A stretch of 64,000 bases of DNA from Sporopachydermia quercuum (Eukaryota; Ascomycota; Sporopachydermiomycetes; Sporopachydermiales; Sporopachydermiaceae). Position 1 is the first letter of the stretch. The number at the start of each line of letters is the position of its first letter. Position numbers and translations under genes: made by a program. Below the pieces are notes generated by a model. That model did not search any database. It was not told the origin of the DNA and was given only the letters and a program-made list of their open reading frames with translations. The stretch is from NCBI GenBank assembly GCA_001599295.1, contig BCGN01000004.1:930346-994345 (forward strand), in the 5' to 3' direction. Positions 1-11,060 of the stretch are shown in pieces.

Positions 1-306
1 GTGATCTACTCATCATTTAAACAACCTTAAGATAATTAAATTGAATTGATAGTAAAAGAATGCACTACTACCTTCAATCAAATGTGACGACTATCATCTA
101 ATTCTAACTCGTCTATGTACGCAACGTTCTCATTTAATTAGTAATTTTTTTTCCTTCTTTTTCTTCCTCTATCTCTTTCTTGTAAGATAATTATTGCTAT
201 TAATTCGTTGTCATGTGCCTTCATACTACATTTCCAGTCTCTTTATGACCAGTCTTCCTTTTTCTTTTCCTTCCTATTAGACAATCCTTCATCCATTGCA
301 TGCAAA
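1..306. other. Intergenic, 3' flank of MME1
   Basis: AT-rich and T-tract-rich flank downstream of the MME1 stop. No open frame, RNA gene or repeat could be supported here. Confidence 0.5.
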
Positions 307-1500
307 TCAGAACTCGCTATCCTCAGGAAACCAAACGTCTAAATGAGATAATGAAATTTGATAAAGTAACAACATTATCGAGCTCTGCACAGATGTCCAA
401 ACAAAACGAGGCACAACCCCGGAAAATAAACCACGAATCCCTTCCGTTTTATATATCAGACCCAAGCCTTTTGATACACTTGAGGTTCCAATATGTACAG
501 GCGATTGACCACCAGTGCTTGGGACATGAAAATGATTCGATCCCCCTGTATGTAGACCTTTAGTTCCTGTTGTTTTAGAACTTGGTGGAGTACTTGTTCG
601 GTAACTTCCACTTCTAGAGGTAAATCCAGATGGTGTCTTCTTCAAAGGCTTCTGAGTTTGAATTCTTGTTTTTATTACATCTAATGGTGTTGTTATAACT
701 CCTGCTAATCCACCAGCAGCTGCACCAGTTAATAATTCCGCTATTACTGTTAATTCAAAATCACCATATAACTCACTGCCAACACCCGGGTGTTTTGGTT
801 GAACAAACGATGATACAGCAAAAGCCGCTTGACGAAATCTCTCATAAAATGTAAATTGTAATGCAGAAAATGGTAGATCTCGTACTAATGTAGCTTTATA
901 TCCATAGAAGAAAGTTTGCCAACCCTCTTTCATAATAATATCACGTATGGCATTAACAGTCCCATTATAATTATAGCCAGATGCAAAAAATTCATTGTTA
1001 TATTTTCCTTGAAGTTGCAACCTTGTTTTGAGGACTTCTGACGGAACATAAACAATACTTGAAGCCAAGTCACCAAAAAATCCAGCTGTGAAATGCGTGA
1101 CTGTTTCATTGACACCCCACCTATCAATTAATAACCTTTTTAATGCTTCATATGTACCAAAGAATATTGAAGTTCCTGGAAAACTACCTAGCATAGCTGC
1201 TCCGTAACCACCATATAAACCCTTCCGTAGCCCTTCTTCTCTGAATATTGTTCTGTATGCTGATACCATGTTTCGATACTTTGGAATATATGGTGCCCCT
1301 TGTTGACGAGTCTTCACTGTGTCTAAGGAATGCATGCTCGAATCCCCAACAGCTCCTCCTAGCCCACCGGCTAAGACACAATGGATTATAGGACTACTAT
1401 TATATGATGGATCATGCTCATTGTTATTTGCTTTTCTGTTTTTCGACTCCCGGCTTGAAGTTGTGATGACTGACACAGTAGCCAGACTGTCCTCAGCCAT
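307..1500 (-). CDS. MME1: Mitochondrial carrier, Mme1-type magnesium exporter
   Basis: A 397-residue mitochondrial carrier family protein of the inner membrane. Three carrier repeats are visible, each with its signature: HSLDTVKTR at 57-65 (serine replaces the usual proline), PSEVLKTR at 153-160 and PLDVIKTR at 272-279. The first signature and the following QQG match my recollection of S. cerevisiae YMR166C (Mme1), which exports magnesium from the matrix; the substrate is inferred from that orthology. A low-complexity Ser/Thr/Gly insert at about 285-340 sits between the third signature and the last helices and makes the protein somewhat longer than the yeast one. The start is the only plausible ATG, and OPY1 is read divergently 1.5 kb away. 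No intron is needed. Confidence 0.88.
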   Translation of the reverse strand: MAEDSLATVSVITTSSRESKNRKANNNEHDPSYNSSPIIHCVLAGGLGGAVGDSSMHSLDTVKTRQQGAPYIPKYRNMVSAYRTIFREEGLRKGLYGGYGAAMLGSFPGTSIFFGTYEALKRLLIDRWGVNETVTHFTAGFFGDLASSIVYVPSEVLKTRLQLQGKYNNEFFASGYNYNGTVNAIRDIIMKEGWQTFFYGYKATLVRDLPFSALQFTFYERFRQAAFAVSSFVQPKHPGVGSELYGDFELTVIAELLTGAAAGGLAGVITTPLDVIKTRIQTQKPLKKTPSGFTSRSGSYRTSTPPSSKTTGTKGLHTGGSNHFHVPSTGGQSPVHIGTSSVSKGLGLIYKTEGIRGLFSGVVPRFVWTSVQSSIMLLLYQISLSHLDVWFPEDSEF

Positions 1501-3008
1501 TATTCTGTAGCAAATTCAAAATGAATTTATAGGTAATTGAAATTGATTTGAACAAAGTAGAATGAATTATACAATCATTTGCTCAAAAAAAAAAGGCTCT
1601 AAGGAAACAAGCTCATGCAAAACGCTTACAATAAATCATCCAACCATAAACGCAATTGACTCCAAGTGTTATTCAATCGAAAGTATCGCTCTTGTTTTGA
1701 ATGGCAAAAATTCACGGTAGTGATTGATCTAATCACTTTTCTTTCTTCTTTATTCACCTGTTCCTTTTGTCCCAGTATTCTCTTTTCTTCTCTTTAATTT
1801 TTTTACTACTGTGATGTAACTTGAATGCAGAATACCTTTTCTAGTCCTTCATTTGTCCTTACTGACGAACTGCAATGACGTGTACTAAATCTTTATAACT
1901 CTTCACTTCAACTTCTAGTTTCCGTTGGTAACAAATGATTCAAATATACTATCACCGGAAAACTAATCAGTTTTTTTCCATCAGCTCCAAGATCGAATAC
2001 GAGTAAAATTAATACTCTTTAGAGGAAAGATATTCAATCTTTTGAGTGCTATTCTACCATTCCCAATGATCGTTCCTACTTTTTGACAACCCCTTCGAAG
2101 TTCTCTTCTATTCACTTCAGCATTCAATATTCAATCCTCAGATGGACATATCAAATGGCCATATTGTTTCCTTCTATTGTAATGATTGATTGATTGATTG
2201 GTGATGTCCCTTGCCTGTTTTATTTCTCTGTTTCCTGTTACGTGAAGAGTTTTTTATCCTCTATTGAATTGGCCGGAGTTATCAAACAAGAGGGCCTGGA
2301 CTGTTTGTTTACTATGTCTAATGAATTTGAAGGCAATCATAGTTTACTCTCAGACCCTTAAAAGAGTCTCAAAATAATAGAGGAAATAGTGATACAGTTC
2401 ATTGAATCAAATACCGGAGACGATAAAATTAATCTCAAGGTCACCTGATCATCCTATCTGTACTATGTGACAGTGCTCTGGCATGATACATAACAAATGT
2501 CAAACGAGCAGTCGTTGATTGATATTAGAAAGGCAATGCGAATGATTGCTTGTCTGATGAAACATAAGTGTATATGACAGTGGAGAATAGAAGTTAATGT
2601 CTTAATGAAAAGAGAAAGATAGACCAATCCAAAATTGTATGTGAATGAACAAGAGTCGTCTCCATCTCTTTTATATTGATAACAGACTTCTTATTTACGC
2701 AAGGACTACTTCAGGTGGATTTGCGTACACATACANGGTTGGACTATGAAACAGAAGCTTTGACAACATTGAACAAAAGGAACGAAAAGTATTTGATAAA
2801 AGAGAACAAGATCTAAGTTAGATTAATGAATTCGTGGTAATTGAATGTATGAGCTTTGAGAGCCGCTATTAAAAATTGAACTGCTAGAAAGCTGTGGTAT
2901 CAAAACATTGGGAGGAGTTCTTAGTTTATTATTTTTTGACATCAATTGGTTGTCTCTTCAATTGAATATCAGCTTATTGATTAAGATTTGTCAAGCTATC
3001 AACATATT
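1501..3008. promoter_or_regulatory. Divergent MME1/OPY1 intergenic region
   Basis: A 1.5 kb AT-rich region between divergent genes. It contains a short GATT tandem run near 2183-2200, one ambiguous base at 2736, and the sequence TATTTTTTGACA at 2930-2941, which lies 68 bp before the OPY1 ATG and recurs twice more in the window. No gene was recognised. Confidence 0.5.
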
Positions 3009-4379
3009 ATGAGTGAAACAGAATTAGTACAACAGGATTGTAATCCAGATCATCAATTCGCTCAAGATGTCATCAAATCTGGGTGGCTTCAGAAAAGAGG
3101 TAAAAGTAGAGTATGTGTTGCAAGTTGACTTTGGTGCGAGCAGAACAAGAGTCAGTTAGCTTAACTGGAAAGAATCAGCGAAATAATTGATGGCATCCTC
3201 AGGAATTTTTCATGCTAACAGATCTATCTTTCTAGACATGGAAAAAGCGCTGGTTTGTTCTAAGACCTAATCAACTTACTTATTATAAAGATGAAAGGGT
3301 AAGAAAGCTTGTATTGATCTGACTCATATTACCAAGGGTTCAAGATACTACCAACTTTTTTTATTTATCAATCATATGAGCTTTCTAAAACTAACGAATG
3401 TATACCTTTACAGGAATATAAGGTACGAAGAATTATTCAGTTGGAAGATATAACAACAGTTGCTAATAGGANAGACCATTTCATTCTATTTACAACTCAG
3501 AATAAGAAACTTTATCATTTACGAGCAGAGAGTGAGAAAAAAAATGAAGAATGGGTGAATATTTTACAAGAAATTTTGGAAGATGATGCAGAAAGTATTC
3601 TGAACAAAAATAAATCGGAACCGGTGATACGTCAACCAAAGAAAACTATGACCCTATCATCAGATAGAACAGTTCAGAGATTGAATTTGCCATCAATGTA
3701 TGTAAAAGCACCAAGGAATCATCCATCATCGTCCTCTTCAGTTATATCTCATGTTGCTCGAGATACAATTCGTCATCATTCATCATTCACGTCCACTTCT
3801 CAAACGGATTTATCACTGGGATTTACATCAGAAGCATCCGAAGGTACGGATAAGGAATCCTCAACTGTTTCACCACCGTTACCTCCTCCAGTACCTGCAT
3901 TTAACATATCTGAACCAATTATTGAAGTTGAAGAAGATACCGCAGATAAAAATAGACCTGATTATAAAAACCTACCACCGGTGACAGATCCTATATCATT
4001 CTTACCATCATCACCAGAACGAATAATAGAATTGGGTACATTATTAAGACTGCGAAAAAGGTATAATCAATGGAGAAGATTTTATTCTGTTTTAACTAAC
4101 AAACGACTACTATTCTACAAAGCTAATAAAGATGAAGGGTCTGAAACAGCAGCTAATCAACTGCTTGATCCTAACCCAATCAAATCAATTGTTATTTCCG
4201 ATATGTTAGACGCTGTGGAACTAGACCCTATATCAAGACACGAAGTATATTGCTTCTTATTAGTAACTAGGGAACGACAAATCAGATTTTGCTGTCAATC
4301 AGAAGATGAACTAATAAAATGGTTGGCCAGTATTAAAGGAGCTATATTATCATATAAAAAGGAAAACAAAATTCAATGA
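3009..4379 (+). CDS. OPY1: Opy1-like protein with two PH domains, three exons
   Basis: A spliced gene with exons 3009-3110, 3236-3298 and 3414-4379, encoding 376 residues. Intron 1 has donor GTATGT, branch TGCTAAC at 3213-3219 and acceptor TAG. Intron 2 has donor GTAAGA, branch AACTAAC at 3389-3395 and acceptor CAG. Splicing restores a continuous first PH domain (about 23-110), including GWLQKRG, the basic strand TWKKRWFVLR and the closing tryptophan helix. A Ser/Pro-rich linker follows, then a second PH domain at about 258-370 ending in the same kind of tryptophan helix. Two PH domains at this length fit Opy1 (YBR129C), a phosphoinositide-binding regulator of PI(4)P 5-kinase and pheromone response. 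The N at 3472 leaves one residue uncertain. It converges on RSC58 with 116 bp between stops. Confidence 0.87.
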
Positions 4380-4495
4380 TTGGGGAAAACAGTACGANAA
4401 ACATCATATTGAACTCGTTTTGAATGTTTTTAGTTTAGCATGAAAAATAATATACAAAAATGTTATAGCATTCAGTTCATATATAGCTTAATGAT

Positions 4496-5932
4496 CTATT
4501 TGTGACGCTTTTTATAAGTACCTCTTTTCTTGGTTAGAGGAGCGTTATTCATAACTGGTGGGGCCGGAAGTATACCGACATAATCATTTTCAAATACAGG
4601 AACCAATCCACTTAGTTTACCTAAATCAGATATTGATTCTCTAGTCTCAATCAATAGCCCAAGTAAACGTTCTGCTTTATAATACAGTCTGAATTCATCT
4701 TCTGATGGTACACGAGCTTTCAAAGCATCTTGTTCTATTGAACGAGCCCTTCTCAATTCATCAAGATGTAACAGAGTGTCAGATAAGAGCACTTGAATTG
4801 CTTTCACTCCTTTCTCTGCTGCAATCAATTCGTCATCTTCAATAAATGAAGCAGATGTCCATTCCAATAAGTCATTGAAATCAACGGATTCATGGTGTTC
4901 ACTCTCTCTTTCAGCTTCATCGGTTTCTTGGTCTGCCAATTGCCCATATTTATTATCATCGGTTGAAGAGTTTCCCTCAGAAACAGTGGTTGACTGAGAA
5001 GTAACATTTGCTGAAGTAACGCTAGTGATGCTATTTGCTGTTGATTCTCCTGAACGATACCCATCAAGCAATGTGTTGTTATTTGTAGTTTGTAGTAACT
5101 CAACTACCTCAGTTACATTGATGACAGCTCTTTCACTGTCAATGCGTGGAGCAAATGATCCATATGGTGAAAATGGTAACCATTTACCACAAGGGAGAGT
5201 TGCCCAGTTTGGATGAAAGAACTTATCCAAAATTCTATCCAATGGAGGTGCTTTTGAAACGAAAGGAACTCCTGCTTCTAAATGACCAAGTTTATATTCT
5301 GTGTTAATTGGTATAGAATCATGAGTGTGTAGTGTTGGTATAACTGACACTTTTGCAAAATGTGGTTTTTCCTCTTCTGGTCTTATATCTAAAGAAGAGC
5401 GACCAGTCAATGATGAAAATAATGGACCTGCTTGCGAATGAACAACCCATGCTTCTGCATTACCTGTGGTAAAATCTATTGATATTTTATTATAATCTTC
5501 TGATAACTCATCTTCAAATATACTAGGATGTAGGTGATTTGATATATTATCTAATGAGATTTCACTTTCTTCGGTTGTTAACTTATTTGCTAAATATCGA
5601 TGTGATTCTCTCAATATTAACTCCGTCATCGTTTTATAGTACTCTGATGTGAAAAGATATTGTGATGATCCTATTGCATTCATCATTATTATAAAAGCAC
5701 AAGCCAATCTTAAATCATGATATAATTGATATGTTGATTTATAATAATTCTGTGAGTATCTTGTTAAGATAGTTGTAGTCTCTGGGTTACTTCCAGCATA
5801 TGATAAAAGCTTCAATGAAATATCACGAGGATTCTTTTCAATTAGATCACTAGGAATCTCACATGATACGATCAACTTTTCTGGATCATAAAGAACCATT
5901 ATAGGAATTATTTCTTCCAGTAGTTGTTCCAT
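4496..5932 (-). CDS. RSC58: RSC chromatin-remodelling complex subunit Rsc58
   Basis: A 478-residue intronless gene. Recognition rests on blocks remembered from S. cerevisiae Rsc58: YQLYHDLRLAC with LLRESHR-like text in the N-terminal bromodomain-like region, the block HPNWATLPCGKWL at about 241-253 followed by GSFAPRID, a W-T-x-S-x-FIEDDE block near 365-380, and a very basic C-terminal tail ending KKRHK. Rsc58 is a core subunit of the RSC ATP-dependent nucleosome remodeller and acts in the nucleus. The acidic Ser/Thr-rich stretch at about 290-360 is poorly conserved linker. In S. cerevisiae RSC58 lies directly after RAD5; here the two share strand and order but are separated by ECM16 and SAS2. 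Confidence 0.85.
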   Translation of the reverse strand: MEQLLEEIIPIMVLYDPEKLIVSCEIPSDLIEKNPRDISLKLLSYAGSNPETTTILTRYSQNYYKSTYQLYHDLRLACAFIIMMNAIGSSQYLFTSEYYKTMTELILRESHRYLANKLTTEESEISLDNISNHLHPSIFEDELSEDYNKISIDFTTGNAEAWVVHSQAGPLFSSLTGRSSLDIRPEEEKPHFAKVSVIPTLHTHDSIPINTEYKLGHLEAGVPFVSKAPPLDRILDKFFHPNWATLPCGKWLPFSPYGSFAPRIDSERAVINVTEVVELLQTTNNNTLLDGYRSGESTANSITSVTSANVTSQSTTVSEGNSSTDDNKYGQLADQETDEAERESEHHESVDFNDLLEWTSASFIEDDELIAAEKGVKAIQVLLSDTLLHLDELRRARSIEQDALKARVPSEDEFRLYYKAERLLGLLIETRESISDLGKLSGLVPVFENDYVGILPAPPVMNNAPLTKKRGTYKKRHK

Positions 5933-6806
5933 TATACATAAGTCTTTTTTACTATTCCTCTAGCTGGGATATGATGTGTATGTAGCCTGTTGTATTTGTT
6001 CTAGTCTTACAGTCAACTTCTGATAGTATCAAACTTTCCTTTTAAAAATTTCTCAATGTCTATTAGTTGAACTCCTATCAACGTAACCCTCCATAAATAA
6101 CGCGTTTAATTATTGTACATCAACAATGAGAGTGAAAACAGGCCATGAAATAATCCAATATTCCTTTTCAATTATTTACAATCCACCACTAATTCATATA
6201 GTGACTTCTAAAGAAGATTATAAAGTTTTTATATAAAACAAAAACAGCAAACAACTGGAACTACAAATTCCAGTTCTTCTTCATTTATTACGCTCACCAT
6301 ATGTTCTTGCAACACCAATACCCATATACAGCACTTGTTATGCCTACAAGTATCATTCATCACAAACAAACTTGTGTTGTTAGTTTGGTTGAAACAATAA
6401 TTGAAAGAATGTGTCCATAACAGTGTCCGGTATATAGTAAGATTTTCAGACTGAGTTTTACGCGTTAAATTAATAGATATACATTAATGATTAGATAATC
6501 ATTAAATTCTTGCTTGATTATATGATTACATAATATATTATAGCTATCAAGCCATTTCTGTGAAATGTGTGGGATTAATATATCTACTGTACTCACAACC
6601 ATACGCTGCTTTTTTATACACCAGTTAAATATACATAACATCTTGTATTGAATTGATATATACAACGAGTAATGCTTACAGTAACCGCTTGCTACACAAA
6701 AATGTATAACTATGCAATAAGAATAACTCGTTCATGGTAATTAAGTTCGTACTATCATTGCGTTCATTTTAGTATGCTTTCAACTAGATATTTTACACAT
6801 AATCAG
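5933..6806. other. Intergenic between ECM16 3' end and RSC58 5' end
   Basis: About 870 bp of AT-rich sequence that must hold the RSC58 promoter and the ECM16 3' flank. No further gene, repeat or RNA signal was seen. Confidence 0.45.
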
Positions 6807-9800
6807 CTAATTCATGTTAACCCATGCTGAACCGGATTTCTGTTGAATCAATTGAATAGCCGGTAAATCCCAACCAGGCCTACCTGATCCAAGACCTAGT
6901 GCTGCACCTCCAAACCTAGGAACAACCCAAACTCTCCTTTTAAGAGTCTTATCATTTGATGATGTAACCATTGGTAAAACTTCAGGTCCATAAGGTGGAC
7001 CTAAAGGTTTCGAAAATGTCAATAATGGTGTCGATCTTCCCACATTCGTTAATTGTGCTGCAGTTACATTAGTCAATGGTTTAATACGAATACGTGATCG
7101 AGAACCATGACTTGTATTACCCGGTGTTGATAATGATTGATACACCAAATAATCGGGAGGAAGAGAACCGTAAGAGTTACTAACCAATATAGAACTTGAA
7201 TGAATATACACGAAATCAGATTCATCATTATTGTTACCATCAAATTCGATTTGAGAGTTTTGTTCCCATTTTGCTAATCTAGAAGGAAACAGTGTAACAT
7301 AAGGAATTCTACTAGCAACTTTATTCTTTGCTTGACTCTTAGTAACTTCTGTTGAAATCAAGTCAGCTCTCATTGCAATTTGATCAATAAATCCTGCAGT
7401 AATCATTTGCTTGAGAGCTTTGATTTGAACCTTTGAAGGAGGACCCAACTGTGGAACTAATGACTGTTTAGATTTCAGTGCTGCTGCTACCGAATCTTTG
7501 TCCATAATACTACTAACCAAGTATGAAATTTGAGATCTCAATTGGTTGATTTCTGACATTTGTTTTGCTCTAAGGAAATTCTTTTTAATGAAGAGTTGTT
7601 TCTTTTCATCTGACTTCTCATAATCATAAGCACATATGCAGCATAGTAGTTTCAATGTATCTGAATACTTGTCCAACTTTGCAAACCTTGCTTGTGCTTT
7701 TCTATACTGTGATCTCAACTGCTTAAGTTGTTCTTTATTAACAATATCATCTTCTAAGATCCGTTTATCCTCGCTATCGTCAGAGTTTTCGTTATCATCT
7801 TTCAACTGATCTACTCCTATATCATGTTCTGTTAAATATGGCTCTCCAACAGATAAACCAGAAACAATAGCAATAATATAGCCCAAACATTCATATTGAT
7901 TACCAATAACTAACATTCTAGCAAATCTAGGTGCTATTGGGAAATAGCTCATTGTTCTACCTAATTCTGTTATACTTGCTTCATTTTTGGAACCCGAATG
8001 TTCTAAAGCACCAAGATATTGTAATAGCTTTTCAGCCCTCTTAATCCTATGGTAACCAGGACTAGTTATAAATGGGAAATTAATAACGTTATCAATTCCC
8101 ATACTCTTCATTAATAGTACAACACTTTCAACGGGCATTCGCAATATTTCCGGTTCACTCCATTCGGGGAAATCTGCATCGTAAATAGCACTTGAATATA
8201 ATCTATAACAATGACCGGGTCCTGTTCTACCAGCTCTACCACTTCTTTGCATTGCACTAGCTTTTGAAATCCATGATACATCAAATGACTGAACTCCTGT
8301 TTCTTCATTATATTTCCTTTCCTTAGCTCTACCGCAATCCACAACATATCTTACTCCAGGTATTGTAAGTGAAGTTTCTGCAATATTAGTTGCAACTATA
8401 CATAGCCTTGAACCTGGCGGAGGATTTTGGAAAATCTTCAGTTGCTCTTTAGTTGGTAATAGCGAATATAAAGGTAAAACATATAGAGGATCTTCTGCCG
8501 TTTGATCTTCTTCTAATGTTTCTTCAAATCCTTCTTCCTCGTCATCATCATAATCATCATAATCATCATTTTGATCGCTATTCTTAAGACTATCATCTAG
8601 ATCTTCCTCAATAAACTTGTTTCCTTTGTCTGATTCTTGTAGCTTTTCAACACCTAAATCAATCTCTTCGACTTCTGTTACAGCACTACGAGCTGATGAT
8701 CGTACTTCTACCACTATCTCATTATCATACGAACCGTTTTCCCTACTTCCTCTGGGGAAAGGGAATCTTTTTCTTAGTCTTTTAACCATTTCTCGGATTT
8801 CACCTTGACCAGTTAAAAAGAGTAATATACTACCTTTAGGTAAACGGGAGTGAATTTTACAGGTTTTGTTGAATGCTTCACCGATAAAATTGTAAGGTGT
8901 TCTCTTGTTGAAATGAATTGCAACAGGATATTGACGAGCAGATACTGAAACAACTGGTGGCTTCTCGTAGGGAAACAGCTTTTCGTTATTGGTAAATTCA
9001 CTTGTTCTTAGTGTTGCCGACATAATAATCAATTTTAACGGTTTGATAGAACTACCTTGTTCCTGACTCATTTCTCGTCTTAATTTCAACACTCTGCTTA
9101 AAACACCAATGAGAATATCAGTATTAACACCTCTTTCATGAGCCTCGTCAATTACAATGGCCGAGTACTTAGTTAAGAGTAAGTCAGTCATAACTTCTCT
9201 TAATAATACGCCGTCAGTCATAAATTTCAATGCAGTATTTGAATCAACAGTAACGTCAAATCTTACTTGATGTCCAACTTTCTTACCGTGAATTGAACCT
9301 AATTCTGTTGCTACACGTTCAGCCATACTGATAGCAGCAACTCTTCTTGGTTGAGTTACACCAATCATGCCAGGTGTTTCTTCACTCTCTTTTGAACCAA
9401 AACCTGCTTCATATAAAAACTGTGGTACCTGGGTAGTTTTACCTGAACCTGTTTCACCACATACAATTATGCAATCATGATGATATACTGCTTCCATAAT
9501 TCTTGATTCTTCTGCAGTAACAGGTAATTTTAGTCTAACGTCTTGAATCTTTCTAGATCTCTCAACATTGATAAAAAAGGTCTTCCTGTCGAGATCCTCA
9601 TTCACAGGTATGAAATTTTCTTCATCTTCAGGTTTCATAAGATCGTCTTCATGAATAGTTGGAATATGACCAGCATTGGGATACAAAGTAGGCAAAACTT
9701 CAGTGGCAACGAATTTTGCCGTATTATTTGATGTTAGAGAATCCAGTTGATTTTGGGCCCATTCCTTGAAGTTTTCTGCTTTGGATGATAGTTTCTTCTT

Positions 9801-11060
9801 TAAACTCACCTCTTCTTCTTCGCTTTGCATTTCACTATCAATCTCTGAATCCTCCTCCTCCTCATCACCATATTCTTCTTTTTCGTCGCCATCAGATGAG
9901 TGTAAATTAGATTGAATGTTCTTATCTTCATCACTGAATCCATTCCACTCATCATCATCATTTTCTTCTTCATCATCATAATTGATTTTACTGTTGCTGC
10001 TTTCATTTCCGCTTTGATCACTGTCATACATATTTTCATTTCTATTCTCATTGTCATCTTCATCAGTACTTATTAAATCATCATCTTCTAACAACTTACT
10101 TTTCCTAACCTTCTCTCGTTCCAGCCTTTCTCTCCAGTTGTATTTGGCCTTTTTAGTTCTGGTTACTTTCTTGATGTTCTGGAAGCCAAAAGACATATTA
10201 CCACCTTGGGGTCTGAAATCGATGAATGTTGATTTCGGAGGAAGATCATCTGTTTCATGATCATCTGCCAAGTCATCATTCTTAGCAATACCACTATTAC
10301 TATCACTATCATCGCTGTTATCAAAATCGTTGTAATAGTTTTGTTGATTTTCATCTTTTGAACTCTTACCCAATGACTTACCTATTAAACTATCCGAAGC
10401 CTCATGTTTATTGCCATTTATACCATTCACAGGGTTATTATCATTAGCATTGTCTTCATCTTGATCATCATCATTGAAAGCCACGCTCCAATCTTTCACT
10501 TCCCGTTTTTCATATAAAATTTCTTTCGTTTCTTCGTTTCCTAATCCTTTCCTTTCTAATTCTAATGCTTCTATCAACTTCTGTCGCTTTGTTTCCCTAC
10601 CCGACCCTAATGTCTTGGTACTCCTTAATAGCGAAGTATCAATCGTATGAAATGTCTTTGATAGCTTTTCCAATAGAACTTTCTTTTCTTCTTTTCGCAT
10701 TTGCCTGTCGATATACTTTTCTAGCCTTTTTCTCTTATTTCTATCAGCTTTTGACTCGACCTCATTCTCTTTGAATATAGCATCGTGTAATCGCTTCTTT
10801 CTTTCTTGTCTCTCTTCCTCCGTCATTGGGACAAGCAATTCAGAATTCGAGTCTTTTATTTCGCTATAATCCTCTAAACACGCTTCTTTATTATTCCCAT
10901 TTATAGTGTCAAAACTATCATCACCATTTTCATTATCATGAGGATCATTTTCATCGTTTGATCTATGAAATTGTCTTTGCCTAGCCCGTTTTAATGCTTG
11001 CTGTTTAGCAAGCATTCCTGAACGAGCTTTCTCGTTGAATCTCTTCCTATATTTACCCAT
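6807..11060 (-). CDS. ECM16: DEAH-box RNA helicase Ecm16/Dhr1 (U3 snoRNP, 18S rRNA processing)
   Basis: A 1417-residue DEAH/RHA helicase. Motif I GETGSGKT lies at about 535-542, DEAH at 638-641, SAT in motif III, and QRSGRAGR (motif VI) at about 938-945; the winged-helix, ratchet and OB-fold regions follow. The N-terminal 470 residues are charged, with long Asp/Glu runs and basic helices, as is usual for Dhr1. A second acidic insert lies between the RecA domains ahead of DPLYVLPLYSLLP, also typical of the family. Dhr1 unwinds U3 snoRNA from pre-18S rRNA in the nucleolus. It is divergent to SAS2, the same arrangement as YMR128W/YMR127C. An RRPE-like sequence lies about 170 bp upstream. It is somewhat longer than the 1267-residue yeast protein because of the acidic segments. 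Confidence 0.95.
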   Translation of the reverse strand: MGKYRKRFNEKARSGMLAKQQALKRARQRQFHRSNDENDPHDNENGDDSFDTINGNNKEACLEDYSEIKDSNSELLVPMTEEERQERKKRLHDAIFKENEVESKADRNKRKRLEKYIDRQMRKEEKKVLLEKLSKTFHTIDTSLLRSTKTLGSGRETKRQKLIEALELERKGLGNEETKEILYEKREVKDWSVAFNDDDQDEDNANDNNPVNGINGNKHEASDSLIGKSLGKSSKDENQQNYYNDFDNSDDSDSNSGIAKNDDLADDHETDDLPPKSTFIDFRPQGGNMSFGFQNIKKVTRTKKAKYNWRERLEREKVRKSKLLEDDDLISTDEDDNENRNENMYDSDQSGNESSNSKINYDDEEENDDDEWNGFSDEDKNIQSNLHSSDGDEKEEYGDEEEEDSEIDSEMQSEEEEVSLKKKLSSKAENFKEWAQNQLDSLTSNNTAKFVATEVLPTLYPNAGHIPTIHEDDLMKPEDEENFIPVNEDLDRKTFFINVERSRKIQDVRLKLPVTAEESRIMEAVYHHDCIIVCGETGSGKTTQVPQFLYEAGFGSKESEETPGMIGVTQPRRVAAISMAERVATELGSIHGKKVGHQVRFDVTVDSNTALKFMTDGVLLREVMTDLLLTKYSAIVIDEAHERGVNTDILIGVLSRVLKLRREMSQEQGSSIKPLKLIIMSATLRTSEFTNNEKLFPYEKPPVVSVSARQYPVAIHFNKRTPYNFIGEAFNKTCKIHSRLPKGSILLFLTGQGEIREMVKRLRKRFPFPRGSRENGSYDNEIVVEVRSSARSAVTEVEEIDLGVEKLQESDKGNKFIEEDLDDSLKNSDQNDDYDDYDDDEEEGFEETLEEDQTAEDPLYVLPLYSLLPTKEQLKIFQNPPPGSRLCIVATNIAETSLTIPGVRYVVDCGRAKERKYNEETGVQSFDVSWISKASAMQRSGRAGRTGPGHCYRLYSSAIYDADFPEWSEPEILRMPVESVVLLMKSMGIDNVINFPFITSPGYHRIKRAEKLLQYLGALEHSGSKNEASITELGRTMSYFPIAPRFARMLVIGNQYECLGYIIAIVSGLSVGEPYLTEHDIGVDQLKDDNENSDDSEDKRILEDDIVNKEQLKQLRSQYRKAQARFAKLDKYSDTLKLLCCICAYDYEKSDEKKQLFIKKNFLRAKQMSEINQLRSQISYLVSSIMDKDSVAAALKSKQSLVPQLGPPSKVQIKALKQMITAGFIDQIAMRADLISTEVTKSQAKNKVASRIPYVTLFPSRLAKWEQNSQIEFDGNNNDESDFVYIHSSSILVSNSYGSLPPDYLVYQSLSTPGNTSHGSRSRIRIKPLTNVTAAQLTNVGRSTPLLTFSKPLGPPYGPEVLPMVTSSNDKTLKRRVWVVPRFGGAALGLGSGRPGWDLPAIQLIQQKSGSAWVNMN

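Noticed and set aside
300-563. 87-codon plus-strand frame with an ATG at the end of MME1
   Set aside because: Mostly antisense to the MME1 C-terminus, with no family resemblance; a shadow frame.
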